Of a DNA stretch of 64,000 nt, positions 42,767 through 53,300 are shown piece by piece. The stretch covers positions 62,001 to 126,000 of the forward strand of contig CANJKZ010000958.1 in assembly GCA_947471745.1 (NCBI GenBank), given 5' to 3'. This stretch comes from Closterium sp. Naga37s-1. Its lineage: Eukaryota > Streptophyta > Zygnematophyceae > Desmidiales > Closteriaceae. The translations under genes and the position numbers were made by a program. The notes under the pieces are model-generated. The model had not been told where the DNA came from and did not search any database. It was given only the letters and a program-made list of their open reading frames with translations. Position 1 is the stretch's first letter; each line of letters starts with the position of its first letter.

Positions 42767-43585
42767 TGTTGGTGCAACCCTACGGTTTGCACTCGGCTTG
42801 TTGTCCGTGTGCGTGAATGTGTGTGTGTATGGAATGGTATGAGGGCATGGGATAATATATATTTCATGCTTATAATTGTGTGTGAATGTTGAGTCATGAT
42901 GTCGAGTGTGTGTGTCGAGTCAATAGCGAGTTATCGCTAGACGCGTGTTACGCGGTCGTTTGTGTCTCGCGCGCGGTTTCTATTTTGTCGTGCGTGGTTT
43001 CTATTTTGTCCTGTGTCGAACGTTCGGCGTGTCGCAGGTGTGTGCAGCAGAACCATCAAGAACTCAAGGATGAGTTTGTGATGAAGAGCCCGAGCCTTGG
43101 TGTCAAGCCTCAAGTGATTTCGAAGCTCGCCAAAAGGGTACACCTCAAGATATTGAAGATAGTTACATTACTTTGTGTAGTGTAACATTTCACTTGGTGT
43201 AGGCCCTAGTGAAGGGTAGTTTCGAGACCCTTCGTGGTTGAGGACAGTGTGGCACTGTTCCACATCACTGTACCTCGGCTCTTGGGGTTTGTAGGAGCTG
43301 GGAGTCATTCCCAACTCGTAACTCTTCCTATCTTGTGTTCTAAGACTATAGTGGCTGCCATAGTACCGTTCGTTCAAACCGACGCCGTGTCGTCAATTCT
43401 TTATCAAATCGTGCAATCTAAATTGCTAATTGTAGACGACGTAAAGACGCTCCAGATCCAATTTGAATCAAGTCATTTGCAGCTGTGAGCAGAACGCTAT
43501 CAACGTTTGAAGCCGCTGTGCAGAAATCCGTCTGTGCTCTCTATCTTTCGTTTTAGGCACATTCAAGCCTATTGTGACTATAACA
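42767..43585 (+). repeat. 5' LTR of CopA
   Basis: 819 bp, TGTTGGTGCAACCC...GACTATAACA. TATA-like GATAATATATATTTCATG lies about 90 bp in, a possible promoter. Confidence 0.93.
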
Positions 43586-43619
43586 AGTGGTATCAGAGCC
43601 CCTTGGAGCAGTTTCGACA

Positions 43620-46600
43620 ATGTCTGGACCTGAGGAAAGGGGTGGCAGAGGTGCTGGTGGCAGTGGAGAAGCTCAAGCTCAAGGCCAACCCCGTGATTCA
43701 GCCATGGCGCCCATACAACCAAGTCTTGGCCCACCTAGGGATGAGCCTAGGGTGTTTGGGCTTGACAAGTTCAACGGTGACAACTTTGCTGAATGGTCCT
43801 TCAAGATGGAGAACATCTTTGACCACTATGACCTGCTGGAGGTGATGGAAGGAACGGAGAAGCGCCCCGAGAACGACCCGGAGAAGAGCCCGTGGGTGCG
43901 GAAGAGCGCACAAGGCTATCTCTTACTTGGGCAAGCGTTGGGGAGCAGTCAGATCCGTCACATCAAGCCATTCCAGCGTGAACCAGAGAAAGGACCAAAG
44001 GCATGGGCTGCTCTCAAGGGTGTACATGCTCCTGCAACAGCGGCGGTAGCGGTGGTGTTGGAACGGCAAATGGCGGCACTACGAATTGAAGAAGACGAAG
44101 CGGTTGAAGAAGGGGTGCAGAAATTCTTCGACTTGTTGACACGGCTTGAGGGAGCTGATTTGAACTACAGTGAGCTCCAAAAGAAGACCAAGTTGCTGGC
44201 CTTACTCCCAGAGTCATGGTCCTCGCTCATCATCAACCTTAATCGCGACTTGCCCCGCCTCTCGCTTGAAGACGTGAAGCGAGCTATCCTTCAAGAGGAT
44301 TTCCGCCGCCGTGAGTTGGCGAGTGCGGATGGCGCTGGGGCAGCGAGCATTGGCCGTGGATATGGTCGAGGAAGAGGCAGAGGACGAGGGGGAGGAAGGT
44401 TTGGTGGCAGCAACTTCGGCGGAGGCCGCAGGAGTGGCGGTTACGGCAGCGACGACAAGAGCTACGGACGCGGTCGCGGCCGATTCGACGGCGAGTGTCA
44501 CTATTGCCACAAGAGCGGACACATGTGGCGCGACTGCTACAAACTCCCTGATGGTTGGACCCCTGCTCAAGGCCAAGAGGGTAGAGGAGCAGGAGGAGGG
44601 AGAGGACGAGGCCGTGGAGGCCGTGGCGGTCGTGGTGGCGGAGCTGCAAACATGAAGAGCGGAGACAACGACAAGGACCCGAGCGACGATCGATACCCGG
44701 GTCTATTCTACTTCGTGTCGACGCAAGTACCGGCTGGTCCAGAGAAGGATGAAGGCTTTGAGGAGCCAGCAGCTGTGGGGAAGGTGACCCTACACCCCCT
44801 GGACTATTGGGTGATTGATAGTGGCGCTACCTATAGCATGACACCTCGCCCGGACTTGCTCACCGAACTCGAGCCGTCACCGGTGAAGCATGTCACATCG
44901 GCTTTGGGGCAGCGAGCAGAGGTGAAAGGCATGGGCAAGGCCATGTTCAAGGGTGCTGATGGGAAGATGGTGGGCCTCAAGAACGTGCTTTGGGTGCCCA
45001 GCCTTGCTGCAAACCTGATTTCCGTGCGGCGGTTGGCAAAGGCCGGCATGGACACGAACTCGAAGGGAGCCAAGACCTACACCGCAAGGCTTGGCGATCG
45101 AATTCTTTGGGACCTTCATGAGGACAGGGATGTCTACAACGAGATGTGGCAGATCCCAGTGGTCCCTATGCCTAAGGAGAGGCAAGTGGCAGCAAGCATC
45201 AGCACCAAGGATGGAGCGGTCGGTAGCGACGATGGCGCGAACGGTCGCGCTAAGGAGAATGAGCTCAAGAAGAGCAAACCTGGAGGGACCAGCAAGTTCA
45301 GTGAACCTAAGGAGAGTGGTGCAGCAACCAAGGAGCAGCAAAAGGGTGAGGAGAACCCAGAGGCAGCAGCGGAGGAGGACTACGGAGAGAGTATGTGGGG
45401 CGCTATTGCGAGCGCGGCATTCTCCAATCCAACTTCGCCTACGGGGGAGTGTGATTGGCTCACCTTGCATCGGCGCATGGGGCATGTGGCCCTGCCCATC
45501 TTGCAGCAGCTAGTGAAGAATGAGATGGTTGCTGGCATACGTGTGAAGGGGGAGCCCGATGAGGTGCTTGGCTGCCCGACGTGCATTCAAGCCAAGTTCA
45601 CCCGGTTTCCGTTCCCTAGTTCGGAGGCAACGGCAAAGGCACCGCTTGATGAGGTGGTGATGGACGTGGTGGGCCCCCTGAAGCTTGGAGCTGCTGGAGC
45701 TGAGTATTTTCTCACCATTGTCGACGTCTACACCCGCATGACTTGGGTGTACGTGCTGGCCAAGAAGAGCGACGTGGCTGAAACGTTGAAGACGGATTGG
45801 TTCCCGATGGTGGAGCGGCAACAAGACCGTCTAGTCAAGTCAATCCGCACCGATCGAGGGGGAGAGTTCCTGAGCAAGGAGTTTGGGTTGTGGCTGAAGA
45901 AGAATGGTATTCGGCACTCCCTCACCATGCCATACTCCCCTGCAATGAACGGCATCGCCGAGCGAGCGAACCGCACAATCACGGAGGCGGCACGCGGGTT
46001 GCTCATTGAAGCCGGGCTACCCGACTATTTCTGGCCTGATGCGGTGCGGAGCGCGTGTGTGGCCAAGAACAGAGCCTTGACTCATGTGGGAGCAGACAAA
46101 TGGGTGCCCTATGTGGAGTGGCTAGGAAGGAAGCCAAAGGTGGATATGCTTCGGGTGTTCGGGTGCATGTGCATGGCGCTCGTGCCTAAGCATCTTCGGC
46201 ACAACAAGCTTGGTGCCAAGGCGGTGTGGGCCGTGCACTTGGGCATGGCTCAAAACAGCAAGGGATGGCTTCTTTGGGACCCATTCACCAAGAAGTTCTT
46301 GGTGAGCAGGGACTGCAAGTTCATGGAGAACTTCATGTACAAGGATTGGAAGGCGGAGAATGAGGCGAAGATAGGCGTGCGGTTTGGGGAGGTGAAGAGT
46401 TCCGGTTTGGAGCATGTGGAGCTGCCTTTGGAGCTGAGCAGCGGCAGCACAACCACAAGGCAATCCTCCCTTGTGAATGGGGGAGAGGAGGCCAATGATG
46501 CAGAGGAAGAAGAGGAGGAGGTGCAGCAAGTGAGCGAGCGTGCACCGTCACTCCCTTCCCGTACTACGAGTGGTCCACGGATTCGAGCCACACCGCAGCA

Positions 46601-48389
46601 ACGCCAAGGCCTTCAAGTCCCTGCAGCTGAGGAGGAAGGAAGGGGGAAGAGGAGAGTTCAACCCCCTAATAGGCTGGCCTATGATGCGCCGGGAAAGCAG
46701 GGCAAGACAGCCCTGGCCGGAGCGGCAATGATGGTCGGAGACGACGAGGAGAGTGACTACGAGGAGTGTGCCTTCGCGTTCTTCTCTCCGGTGGAGATGC
46801 CGGGAGAACCAGCAACTCTCAAGGAGGCTTTGGAGAGTAGTGATGCTGAGGAGTGGAAGAAGGCCATGGAGAGTGAGCTGAAGAGCATCGAGGAGAATGA
46901 CACGTTTGAATTGGTGGAGCTACCGGAGGGGCGTACGGCGATAACGTCCAAGTGGCTCTTCAAAATCAAGTCGGATGCCGACGGCAAGATCGAGCGCTAC
47001 AAGTCTAGGCTTGTAGCCAAGGGGTACCAGCAGAAGGAGAAGGTGGACTTCAAGGAGCTGTTTGCCCCTGTGGTGAAGCCGACGACGCTGCGAACCCTAT
47101 TTGCGGGAGCCGCCATCAAAGGATGGGTAGTAAAGCAAATGGACATCGTAACGGCATTCCTTAACGGCATCCTTGAGGAGGAGATTTTTATGGCGCAGCC
47201 AGAGGGGTTTGATGATGGTAGTGGCAGAGTGTGGAAGCTGAAGAAGGCCCTCTATGGGCTGAAGCAGGCCCCTAGGCAATGGTACATGAAGCTGCGCGAA
47301 GTGTTGGAGGGGATCGGCTTCACTCCCTCAACGGCCGATCACTCCTTGTTCATGCTTGGCGAGGGGGAGCAGAGGAGTTTCATGGTGGTTTATGTGGATG
47401 ACATCCTCATTTTCTCACCCTCTTCTGACCTTGTGAAGGAGGTGATGCTGAAGCTTCAAGACAAGTTCAAGTGCAAGGCCCTTGGTGACGTGAGCTTCTA
47501 CCTTGGGCTCCACATCGAACGAGATGTGGAGAAGCGGTGCATGCGGGTGCATCAACGAAAGTACCTGGAGGCATTGGCTGCCAACTTTGGGCAGAGTGAA
47601 GGCCATGTGGCTACACCCTTTCCCTCTGGGTTCAAGTGTGTGAAGGGACCAGAGGAGGAGAGCGTTGGTGAAGAGGAGAGGCGCCGATTTCACTCGTTGG
47701 TGGGCAGCCTCATGTATGCGGCGGTAAACACCCGACCGGACGTCGCGTTTGCTACCGGGCAGCTGGCTAGGGTTGTGCAATGCCCTAATGAGGAGCAGGT
47801 AGCAGCTGGAATGAGGGTGGCCAAGTATCTTGGCCAAACACCGACCGTTGGGCTGCAATACTCGGCGGCGGCACAAAGGCGCCAAAAGGGCGCGGATGGT
47901 GTTGAACCCGGGCGTTTGTTCCTCACCGCCTACTCGGATGCTTCATATGCATCAGAACCAGAGGACATGACAAGTGTGGGAGGTTTCATATGCTGTGTTG
48001 GTGGAGGCCCAACTGCTTGGGAGAGCAAGAAGCAGGTTGACCAAGCTTTGAGCTCGGTGGAGTCCGAGTACATGGCACTCTTCCGTGCCGTACGGGAGAT
48101 TGTGTGGCAGCGGCGTTTGTTGGCTGAATTGGGGGAGGAGCAGCAAGGACCTACCCCACTGTACTGTGACAGCCAGGGTGCCATTGCTCTTGCTAAGAAC
48201 CCTGTGTTGCATGGACTCACGAAGCACATGAGGGTGAAGTGGCATTGGACGAGGAGCATGGTAACCGCGGGTGAAGTTGAGTTGCGCTACGTGAAGACCA
48301 CGGGGCAGCCGGCTGACATGATGACCAAGAGGCTGGTGGAGCAGCAGCATTGGAAGTGTTGCAAGCTGGCTGGGATGGCTCTGAACTGA
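43620..48389 (+). CDS. CopA gag-pol polyprotein, open
   Basis: 1,589 residues from ATG 43620 (MSGPEERGGRGAGG); the frame also extends 11 codons upstream over the primer-binding site without ATG, so this start is preferred. Domains in order: copia-type Gag (FGLDKFNGDNFAEWSFKME), an Arg/Gly-rich stretch, zinc knuckle C-X2-C-X4-H-X4-C (residues 293-306, CHYCHKSGHMWRDC), protease DSGA (400-403), integrase zinc domain (HRRMGH...CPTC), core D (MDVVGP), TDRGGEF, NGIAERAN, an acidic linker, RT with MDIVTAFLNG and YVDDILIF (about 1258), and RNase H with SDASYASE, SSVESEY, CDSQGA and ADMMTKRL. All catalytic residues I can check are present. Together these would package RNA, copy it and integrate the DNA; likely autonomous. 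Confidence 0.95.
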   Translation: MSGPEERGGRGAGGSGEAQAQGQPRDSAMAPIQPSLGPPRDEPRVFGLDKFNGDNFAEWSFKMENIFDHYDLLEVMEGTEKRPENDPEKSPWVRKSAQGYLLLGQALGSSQIRHIKPFQREPEKGPKAWAALKGVHAPATAAVAVVLERQMAALRIEEDEAVEEGVQKFFDLLTRLEGADLNYSELQKKTKLLALLPESWSSLIINLNRDLPRLSLEDVKRAILQEDFRRRELASADGAGAASIGRGYGRGRGRGRGGGRFGGSNFGGGRRSGGYGSDDKSYGRGRGRFDGECHYCHKSGHMWRDCYKLPDGWTPAQGQEGRGAGGGRGRGRGGRGGRGGGAANMKSGDNDKDPSDDRYPGLFYFVSTQVPAGPEKDEGFEEPAAVGKVTLHPLDYWVIDSGATYSMTPRPDLLTELEPSPVKHVTSALGQRAEVKGMGKAMFKGADGKMVGLKNVLWVPSLAANLISVRRLAKAGMDTNSKGAKTYTARLGDRILWDLHEDRDVYNEMWQIPVVPMPKERQVAASISTKDGAVGSDDGANGRAKENELKKSKPGGTSKFSEPKESGAATKEQQKGEENPEAAAEEDYGESMWGAIASAAFSNPTSPTGECDWLTLHRRMGHVALPILQQLVKNEMVAGIRVKGEPDEVLGCPTCIQAKFTRFPFPSSEATAKAPLDEVVMDVVGPLKLGAAGAEYFLTIVDVYTRMTWVYVLAKKSDVAETLKTDWFPMVERQQDRLVKSIRTDRGGEFLSKEFGLWLKKNGIRHSLTMPYSPAMNGIAERANRTITEAARGLLIEAGLPDYFWPDAVRSACVAKNRALTHVGADKWVPYVEWLGRKPKVDMLRVFGCMCMALVPKHLRHNKLGAKAVWAVHLGMAQNSKGWLLWDPFTKKFLVSRDCKFMENFMYKDWKAENEAKIGVRFGEVKSSGLEHVELPLELSSGSTTTRQSSLVNGGEEANDAEEEEEEVQQVSERAPSLPSRTTSGPRIRATPQQRQGLQVPAAEEEGRGKRRVQPPNRLAYDAPGKQGKTALAGAAMMVGDDEESDYEECAFAFFSPVEMPGEPATLKEALESSDAEEWKKAMESELKSIEENDTFELVELPEGRTAITSKWLFKIKSDADGKIERYKSRLVAKGYQQKEKVDFKELFAPVVKPTTLRTLFAGAAIKGWVVKQMDIVTAFLNGILEEEIFMAQPEGFDDGSGRVWKLKKALYGLKQAPRQWYMKLREVLEGIGFTPSTADHSLFMLGEGEQRSFMVVYVDDILIFSPSSDLVKEVMLKLQDKFKCKALGDVSFYLGLHIERDVEKRCMRVHQRKYLEALAANFGQSEGHVATPFPSGFKCVKGPEEESVGEEERRRFHSLVGSLMYAAVNTRPDVAFATGQLARVVQCPNEEQVAAGMRVAKYLGQTPTVGLQYSAAAQRRQKGADGVEPGRLFLTAYSDASYASEPEDMTSVGGFICCVGGGPTAWESKKQVDQALSSVESEYMALFRAVREIVWQRRLLAELGEEQQGPTPLYCDSQGAIALAKNPVLHGLTKHMRVKWHWTRSMVTAGEVELRYVKTTGQPADMMTKRLVEQQHWKCCKLAGMALN

Positions 48390-48430
48390 GAGAGCAACAT
48401 ATCCTAAGGCCAACAATCCGAGGGGGAGTT

Positions 48431-49249
48431 TGTTGGTGCAACCCTACGGTTTGCACTCGGCTTGTTGTCCGTGTGCGTGAATGTGTGTGTGTATGGAATG
48501 GTATGAGGGCATGGGATAATATATATTTCATGCTTATAATTGTGTGTGAATGTTGAGTCATGATGTCGAGTGTGTGTGTCGAGTCAATAGCGAGTTATCG
48601 CTAGACGCGTGTTACGCGGTCGTTTGTGTCTCGCGCGCGGTTTCTATTTTGTCGTGCGTGGTTTCTATTTTGTCCTGTGTCGAACGTTCGGCGTGTCGCA
48701 GGTGTGTGCAGCAGAACCATCAAGAACTCAAGGATGAGTTTGTGATGAAGAGCCCGAGCCTTGGTGTCAAGCCTCAAGTGATTTCGAAGCTCGCCAAAAG
48801 GGTACACCTCAAGATATTGAAGATAGTTACATTACTTTGTGTAGTGTAACATTTCACTTGGTGTAGGCCCTAGTGAAGGGTAGTTTCGAGACCCTTCGTG
48901 GTTGAGGACAGTGTGGCACTGTTCCACATCACTGTACCTCGGCTCTTGGGGTTTGTAGGAGCTGGGAGTCATTCCCAACTCGTAACTCTTCCTATCTTGT
49001 GTTCTAAGACTATAGTGGCTGCCATAGTACCGTTCGTTCAAACCGACGCTGTGTCGTCAATTCTTTATCAAATCGTGCAATCTAAATTGCTAATTGTAGA
49101 CGACGTAAAGACGCTCCAGATCCAATTTGAATCAAGTCATTTGCAGCTGTGAGCAGAACGCTATCAACGTTTGAAGCCGCTGTGCAGAAATCCGTCTGTG
49201 CTCTCTATCTTTCGTTTTAGGCACATTCAAGCCTATTGTGACTATAACA
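48431..49249 (+). repeat. 3' LTR of CopA
   Basis: 819 bp, near-identical partner of 42767-43585. The short untranslated stretch 48390-48430 separates it from the stop codon. Confidence 0.93.
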
Positions 49250-49954
49250 GTGGGCGCAGTACGGCGCGAAGCTACAGTTCTCCTTGGCATACCACCCACA
49301 AACAGACGGCTAGACCGAGCGGACCAATCAGACCATGGAGCAGCTGATAAAGACAAACTGCCCCGACCCTGCTCGCTGGGAAGACTCGCTCGCCATGTTG
49401 GAGTTTGCCTTCAACAATGCCCCGTCTAGCACGAATAATCACTCCCCGTTCTTCTTAAATCACGGGATGGACCCGACGGTGCCTACAATGACTACACTCG
49501 ACAATCCGGTCCCGCGGTCACAAACATTTGTGACAGAACTACAGGAAGTTCGGGAGAAAGCTGCGAACGCAATTCGCAAGGCGAATTCAACTTCCCGGAA
49601 ATACACCGACCTTTTACGACGGGAACTCGTCTTGGCAGCTGGGCAACTAGTACTACTCGACACGAAGAACCTGCGCCTGCTCGGCCCATCGAAATCACGG
49701 CCACGATTTTGTGGACCTTTCAAGATAATCAAGATGGTGACACCTGTCACCGCGAAGCTGCTGCTACCCAACGACTGACGTATATATGACGCCTTCCACG
49801 TCAGCTTACTTCGCAGGTTCGTGCCAACCAAGACAGACATCGCACGACAACAGGTTGCACAGACGGCACGTCCGGTACCAGAACCGACACTCGACCCGTC
49901 CAAAATATTGGCGAATCATATACGACTGGACGCCGCTGGTCGCTGCAAAAGTAA

Positions 49955-50076
49955 TGAACGAGGAATGAATGAACTATGAAACAGTTGGGTACAAGTACTA
50001 ACCCTAATTGGGTTGTACCCCTGATGGGTTACCCCACTATAGCCTACACAAATGTATAAGCTATAATGTACTGACA
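49955..50076 (-). repeat. 3' LTR of C5
   Basis: About 122 bp ending TACTGACA. It matches the LTR at 18-145 (GAACTATGAAACAGTTGGGTACAAG, GGGTTGTACCCC). The outer boundary against GY1 is approximate because the usual TGTTAGAAT start is altered. Confidence 0.7.
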
Positions 50077-50304
50077 CACCCCCATAGGCAAAGTGGGGGA
50101 GAACAAGTGGTCACAAGACCAGTCAAGAAAAGCAAAGCAAGCTCAGGGTGGATCACAAAGTCACCACACAGTCCGAGCACAAGCTAAGGGCCACAAGGCC
50201 AGTTCACATGCAGAGTTATATAAAGAGAACAAACAATACAGTGATCATACCCTAGCAAGTGCAAGCATGCAGGTATAGATATATAGATCACAGTACAAGC
50301 GGAG
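50077..50304 (-). promoter_or_regulatory. C5 3' untranslated region with two hairpins
   Basis: Polypurine tract next to the LTR, then on the element strand GGTCTTGTGACC (50109-50120) and GGCCTTGTGGCC (50189-50200), 68 bp apart between their inner ends. Same arrangement as in C6, C4 and C3a. Confidence 0.6.
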
Positions 50305-53300
50305 TCAAGCAGTAAGCAAGTGAGGCAAAGTAGGCACAAGGCCTAACATAGTAGCAAAGTGCTGATGATCACCAGGCAGAAGTGCCTTGGTGAAGACATC
50401 AGCAGTGTTGGCCCGAGTGGCCACGTACGCAAGATGAAGCTGGCCACGCTGCTGCAAATCTCGAGCAAGGATGTATCGCAGAGCGATGTGCTTCGTTCTG
50501 TGCTCCAGTCTGTGCTCCTGATACAAGGCAATCATGGCCTTGTTGTCTACGTACAGAACTGGAGGCGAACGAGGCTGCTCTCCCAAGTCGGTCAGCAGGT
50601 AGGTGAGCCAGCGTAGCTCCTGAGCAGCCATGGCCCAGGCGTAGATCTCAGCATCACAACTGGAGCTGAGAACCGAAGACGAGCGGGTCGACCGCCAAGA
50701 AACAGAGCCGGAACCAAGGCTGAAGGTGTAACCCTGTGACGACCGCTGCATAGCTGAGTTGTCAACCTAAGAAGCGTCTGCGTGACCAGTGAGAACAACA
50801 GGACCCCGTCCTCCAAGCACAAGCCCCATGCCCGACGTACTGCACAGGTAATGCAGTACCCTCTTTGCAGCATCCCAGTGCACCTTTCGGTGCCTACCGG
50901 GAGCCACGTAGCGAGCCAGAAGGCTGAGAGGGTACGCGAGGTCAGGTTGTGTGCACGTCATCAGGTACATGAGGCAACCCACAAGCTCTGGGTACGGACC
51001 ACTCGGCTCTACGGAATCGTCCGAAGGTGGAGCTGAGAGCGAGTGGCTGGTAGACAGAGGAGTGGGCTGTGGCGAGGAGAACTGGAAGCCGAAGCGCTGA
51101 AGGACCTGGTGCACCATGTGTGACTGAGTTAGTGTGATGGTGCGCCGTGCTCTGTCCCGGGTGATCTGCAGGCCAAGATAGCTGCGCAGTTCACCCAGGT
51201 CAGTGCAGGTGTGTCTCTTCTGCAGCTCGGACTTCACAAGGGTCAGTGCCTCAGTGTCAGCAGTGGCAAAGACGAGGTCGTCGACGTACACGAGGACGTA
51301 GAACGACGGCAGCGAGGTTTCGGTGCGTAGAAACAGCGACGGGTCCGCAGTAGAAGGAGCAAACCCAAGAGCCGCAAGTGTAGTCCTCAGTGTGTCGTGC
51401 CACTCGTGAAGTGCCTAGCGGAGACCGTAGACTGGCCGACGGAGGCTCCACTGGGTACCTGCAGGAAACGTCCCAGTGAAACCAGGTGGTCGACGCAGCC
51501 AGATCTCCTCGTGCAGGCTGCCCTGCAGGAAAGCTGTGCTGAAGTCCAAGGAGTGCAACTCGTAGTCAAGCTGAGCAGCGACGTGCAGCAACACCCGAAG
51601 AGTGGTCATCTTCGGGGTGGGGGAGAAGGTATGGAAGTAGTCAACTCCCTGTCGCTGACTGAAGCCTCGAGCAACGTAACGCGCCTTGAAGGCAGGCGGA
51701 GAACCCGACGGCCGCTTCACCCTGAAAATCCACATGCCATCGACTATGTTCGCCCCAGGTGGGGGAGCCTCATCAATGTAGGTGCCTGTGGACTTCCAGG
51801 ATGCCATCTCGGCATCCATGGCTGCCTGCCACTGAGAGGAGTAAGGACGCGTAATCGCCTCTGCGTAAGAGCGCGGGGTCGGGATGTCTGGTGCATTCGG
51901 GTCTCCCTCAGGGGCAAGCAGCATGGAAGCGAAACGAGGTACAGTAGCTGCAAGACACTCAAAGTCCTCTTGCCTGTCCTCAAGGACGTCCGTGCCAAGA
52001 GCACACTCACCCCCGACGGACGGAGGACTGGCAGACACAGACTCAGCAACTAGAGCTGTGGCGAAGTCGAGACGGCAGGCAGCAGCAAAGTCAAGCAGTT
52101 CAGCAACGAGAGCAGACGCAGCAGCAGACTCAAAGGAAGGGTCAGTGACAGCAGTGGCAAGGAGACGAGAGACAGTGGGACTGGCAGCACAAGCGCGGTC
52201 GGACTCAGGGTCAGGGGCCTCAAGAAGAGAGGACTCAGGAGGAGGTGGCAGAGGAACACGCATTGGAACAGAGGAAGGACGGAGTGCCATAGCGTGCGTG
52301 CCGGGAACAGGAGGAGGACGCGGACGAGGAGCGTGACGAGCAGTGCGAACAGGCGAGACAGGACGAGACGCAGGCTCACGACGCTCCGTAAGACCGCCGG
52401 ACTTCTCAGTGTACGGAGAGGGAGCAGGCAGTGGGGAGGCTGGCTGTAACGGCGGCTGCGACTGGTCAGGCGGGGGACACAGGAGGGGAGGAGTAAGGCC
52501 GGTAGAAAACGGGGTACAAAGAACCTGCTGAAGCAGGGGAACGAAGTACGGTCGCGGCCGCACAGTGCCTCCAGCTCCACCAGCGCCAGGGTCAACAGCT
52601 CCAGCACCTGCAGCTCCAACGCCACCAACTCCAGCTCCGGCAGCTCCAGCGCCTCCTGCGCCAGGGCCTCCAACTCCAGCTCCTCCAGCTCCAGCGCCTC
52701 CAGCGCCAGCTGCTCCAGGCTCCGTAGGGTCTCCAGCTCCAGCAACCTCAACACCACCAGTCCCGGCACCTCCAGTACGCCGGGTACGAGCACCTCCAGG
52801 AACAGTGGCCGCAGTACCTCCAGTAACACCAGCTCCAGGAACTCCAGCACCTCCAGCTCCAGCAGCTCCAGGACCTCCGGCTCCAGTAGCTCCACGCCAA
52901 AAGCATGCGCGACGAACAAACCACTCACGCAGCTGCTGTGGAGACAGTCTCGGCGATGCACCAGTAGAACCTCCAGACGAAGCAGCACCCTGAGGCTCAG
53001 CACCTCCAGACTCCGCACCCTCCGACGCAGCACCCCCAGGCTCAACACCCTCAGGCTCAGCACCCCCAGGCTCACCACCCCTAGTCCCAACACCCCTAGG
53101 CTCAGCACCCCCAGTCTCAGCACCCTCAGACTCCGCACCCCCAAGCTCCGCACCCCCAGACGCAGCACCTGAGCCCATAGCTACCTGAACAGGCACATTA
53201 CCAGGGAGAGGGTCTACCTGAGACACACCCGAGGGAGCAAGACCCTAGGGCAAGAGGGGGTCTACCGGAGGTGGACCGGGAGCAAGGAAGAGCGGTGGGG

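Larger units (their letters stand above)
42767..49249 (+). mobile_element. Complete, apparently intact copia element CopA (Tork-like)
   Basis: 6,483 bp with target duplication GTGGG at 42762-42766 and 49250-49254. LTRs 42767-43585 and 48431-49249 are both 819 bp; I see one difference (C/T in the GACGCCGTGTCG segment). The primer-binding site TGGTATCAGAGC (43588-43599) is a perfect initiator tRNA-Met match two bases after the LTR; the polypurine tract is GAGGGGGAGTT before the 3' LTR. The polyprotein is fully open. It is unlike the C clade: long LTRs, no GC-rich leader, canonical CCHC Gag. Confidence 0.95.
32210..49954 (+). mobile_element. Degenerate Ty3/gypsy element GY1 carrying nested insertions
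   Basis: Own segments in the window: 32210-33548 (LTR, leader, Gag), 39898-42766 (zinc knuckle, protease, RT, RNase H, integrase) and 49250-49954 (integrase end). They are separated by C4 (target duplication CAGCT) and CopA (GTGGG), and cut on the right by C5. Reading across each duplication restores the frame context (Gag ...ARAASGEG...; integrase ...KETWAQYGAK...), which proves the pieces are one element. Its 3' LTR would lie beyond C5, outside the window. Many frame breaks make it the oldest element here. Confidence 0.85.
40074..49954 (+). pseudogene. GY1 Pol: protease, RT, RNase H, integrase; split by CopA
   Basis: Protease near 40255 reads FVDEGASHSLF, with Glu for the Ser of the usual DSG triad, and the C-terminal ILLGRDWL. 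A 28-bp tandem duplication at about 40468-40525 shifts the frame there. RT: a TAG at 40896-40898, then [19 protein letters not shown], a shift near 41138, FDDILIFS (the YxDD site) and a shift near 41590. RNase H carries VATDASDFAIG, KEMLAI and RTDHKSL, with stops at about 42001 and 42041. Integrase: zinc domain H-X-H...CWVCQ, core D (MDFVTR), ISDRDPKF. CopA interrupts it after KETW (42766); at 49250 it resumes AQYGAK...HPQTDG, one further stop, and the C-terminal domain to about 49954. Standard gypsy order RT-RNase H-integrase. Confidence 0.82.
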
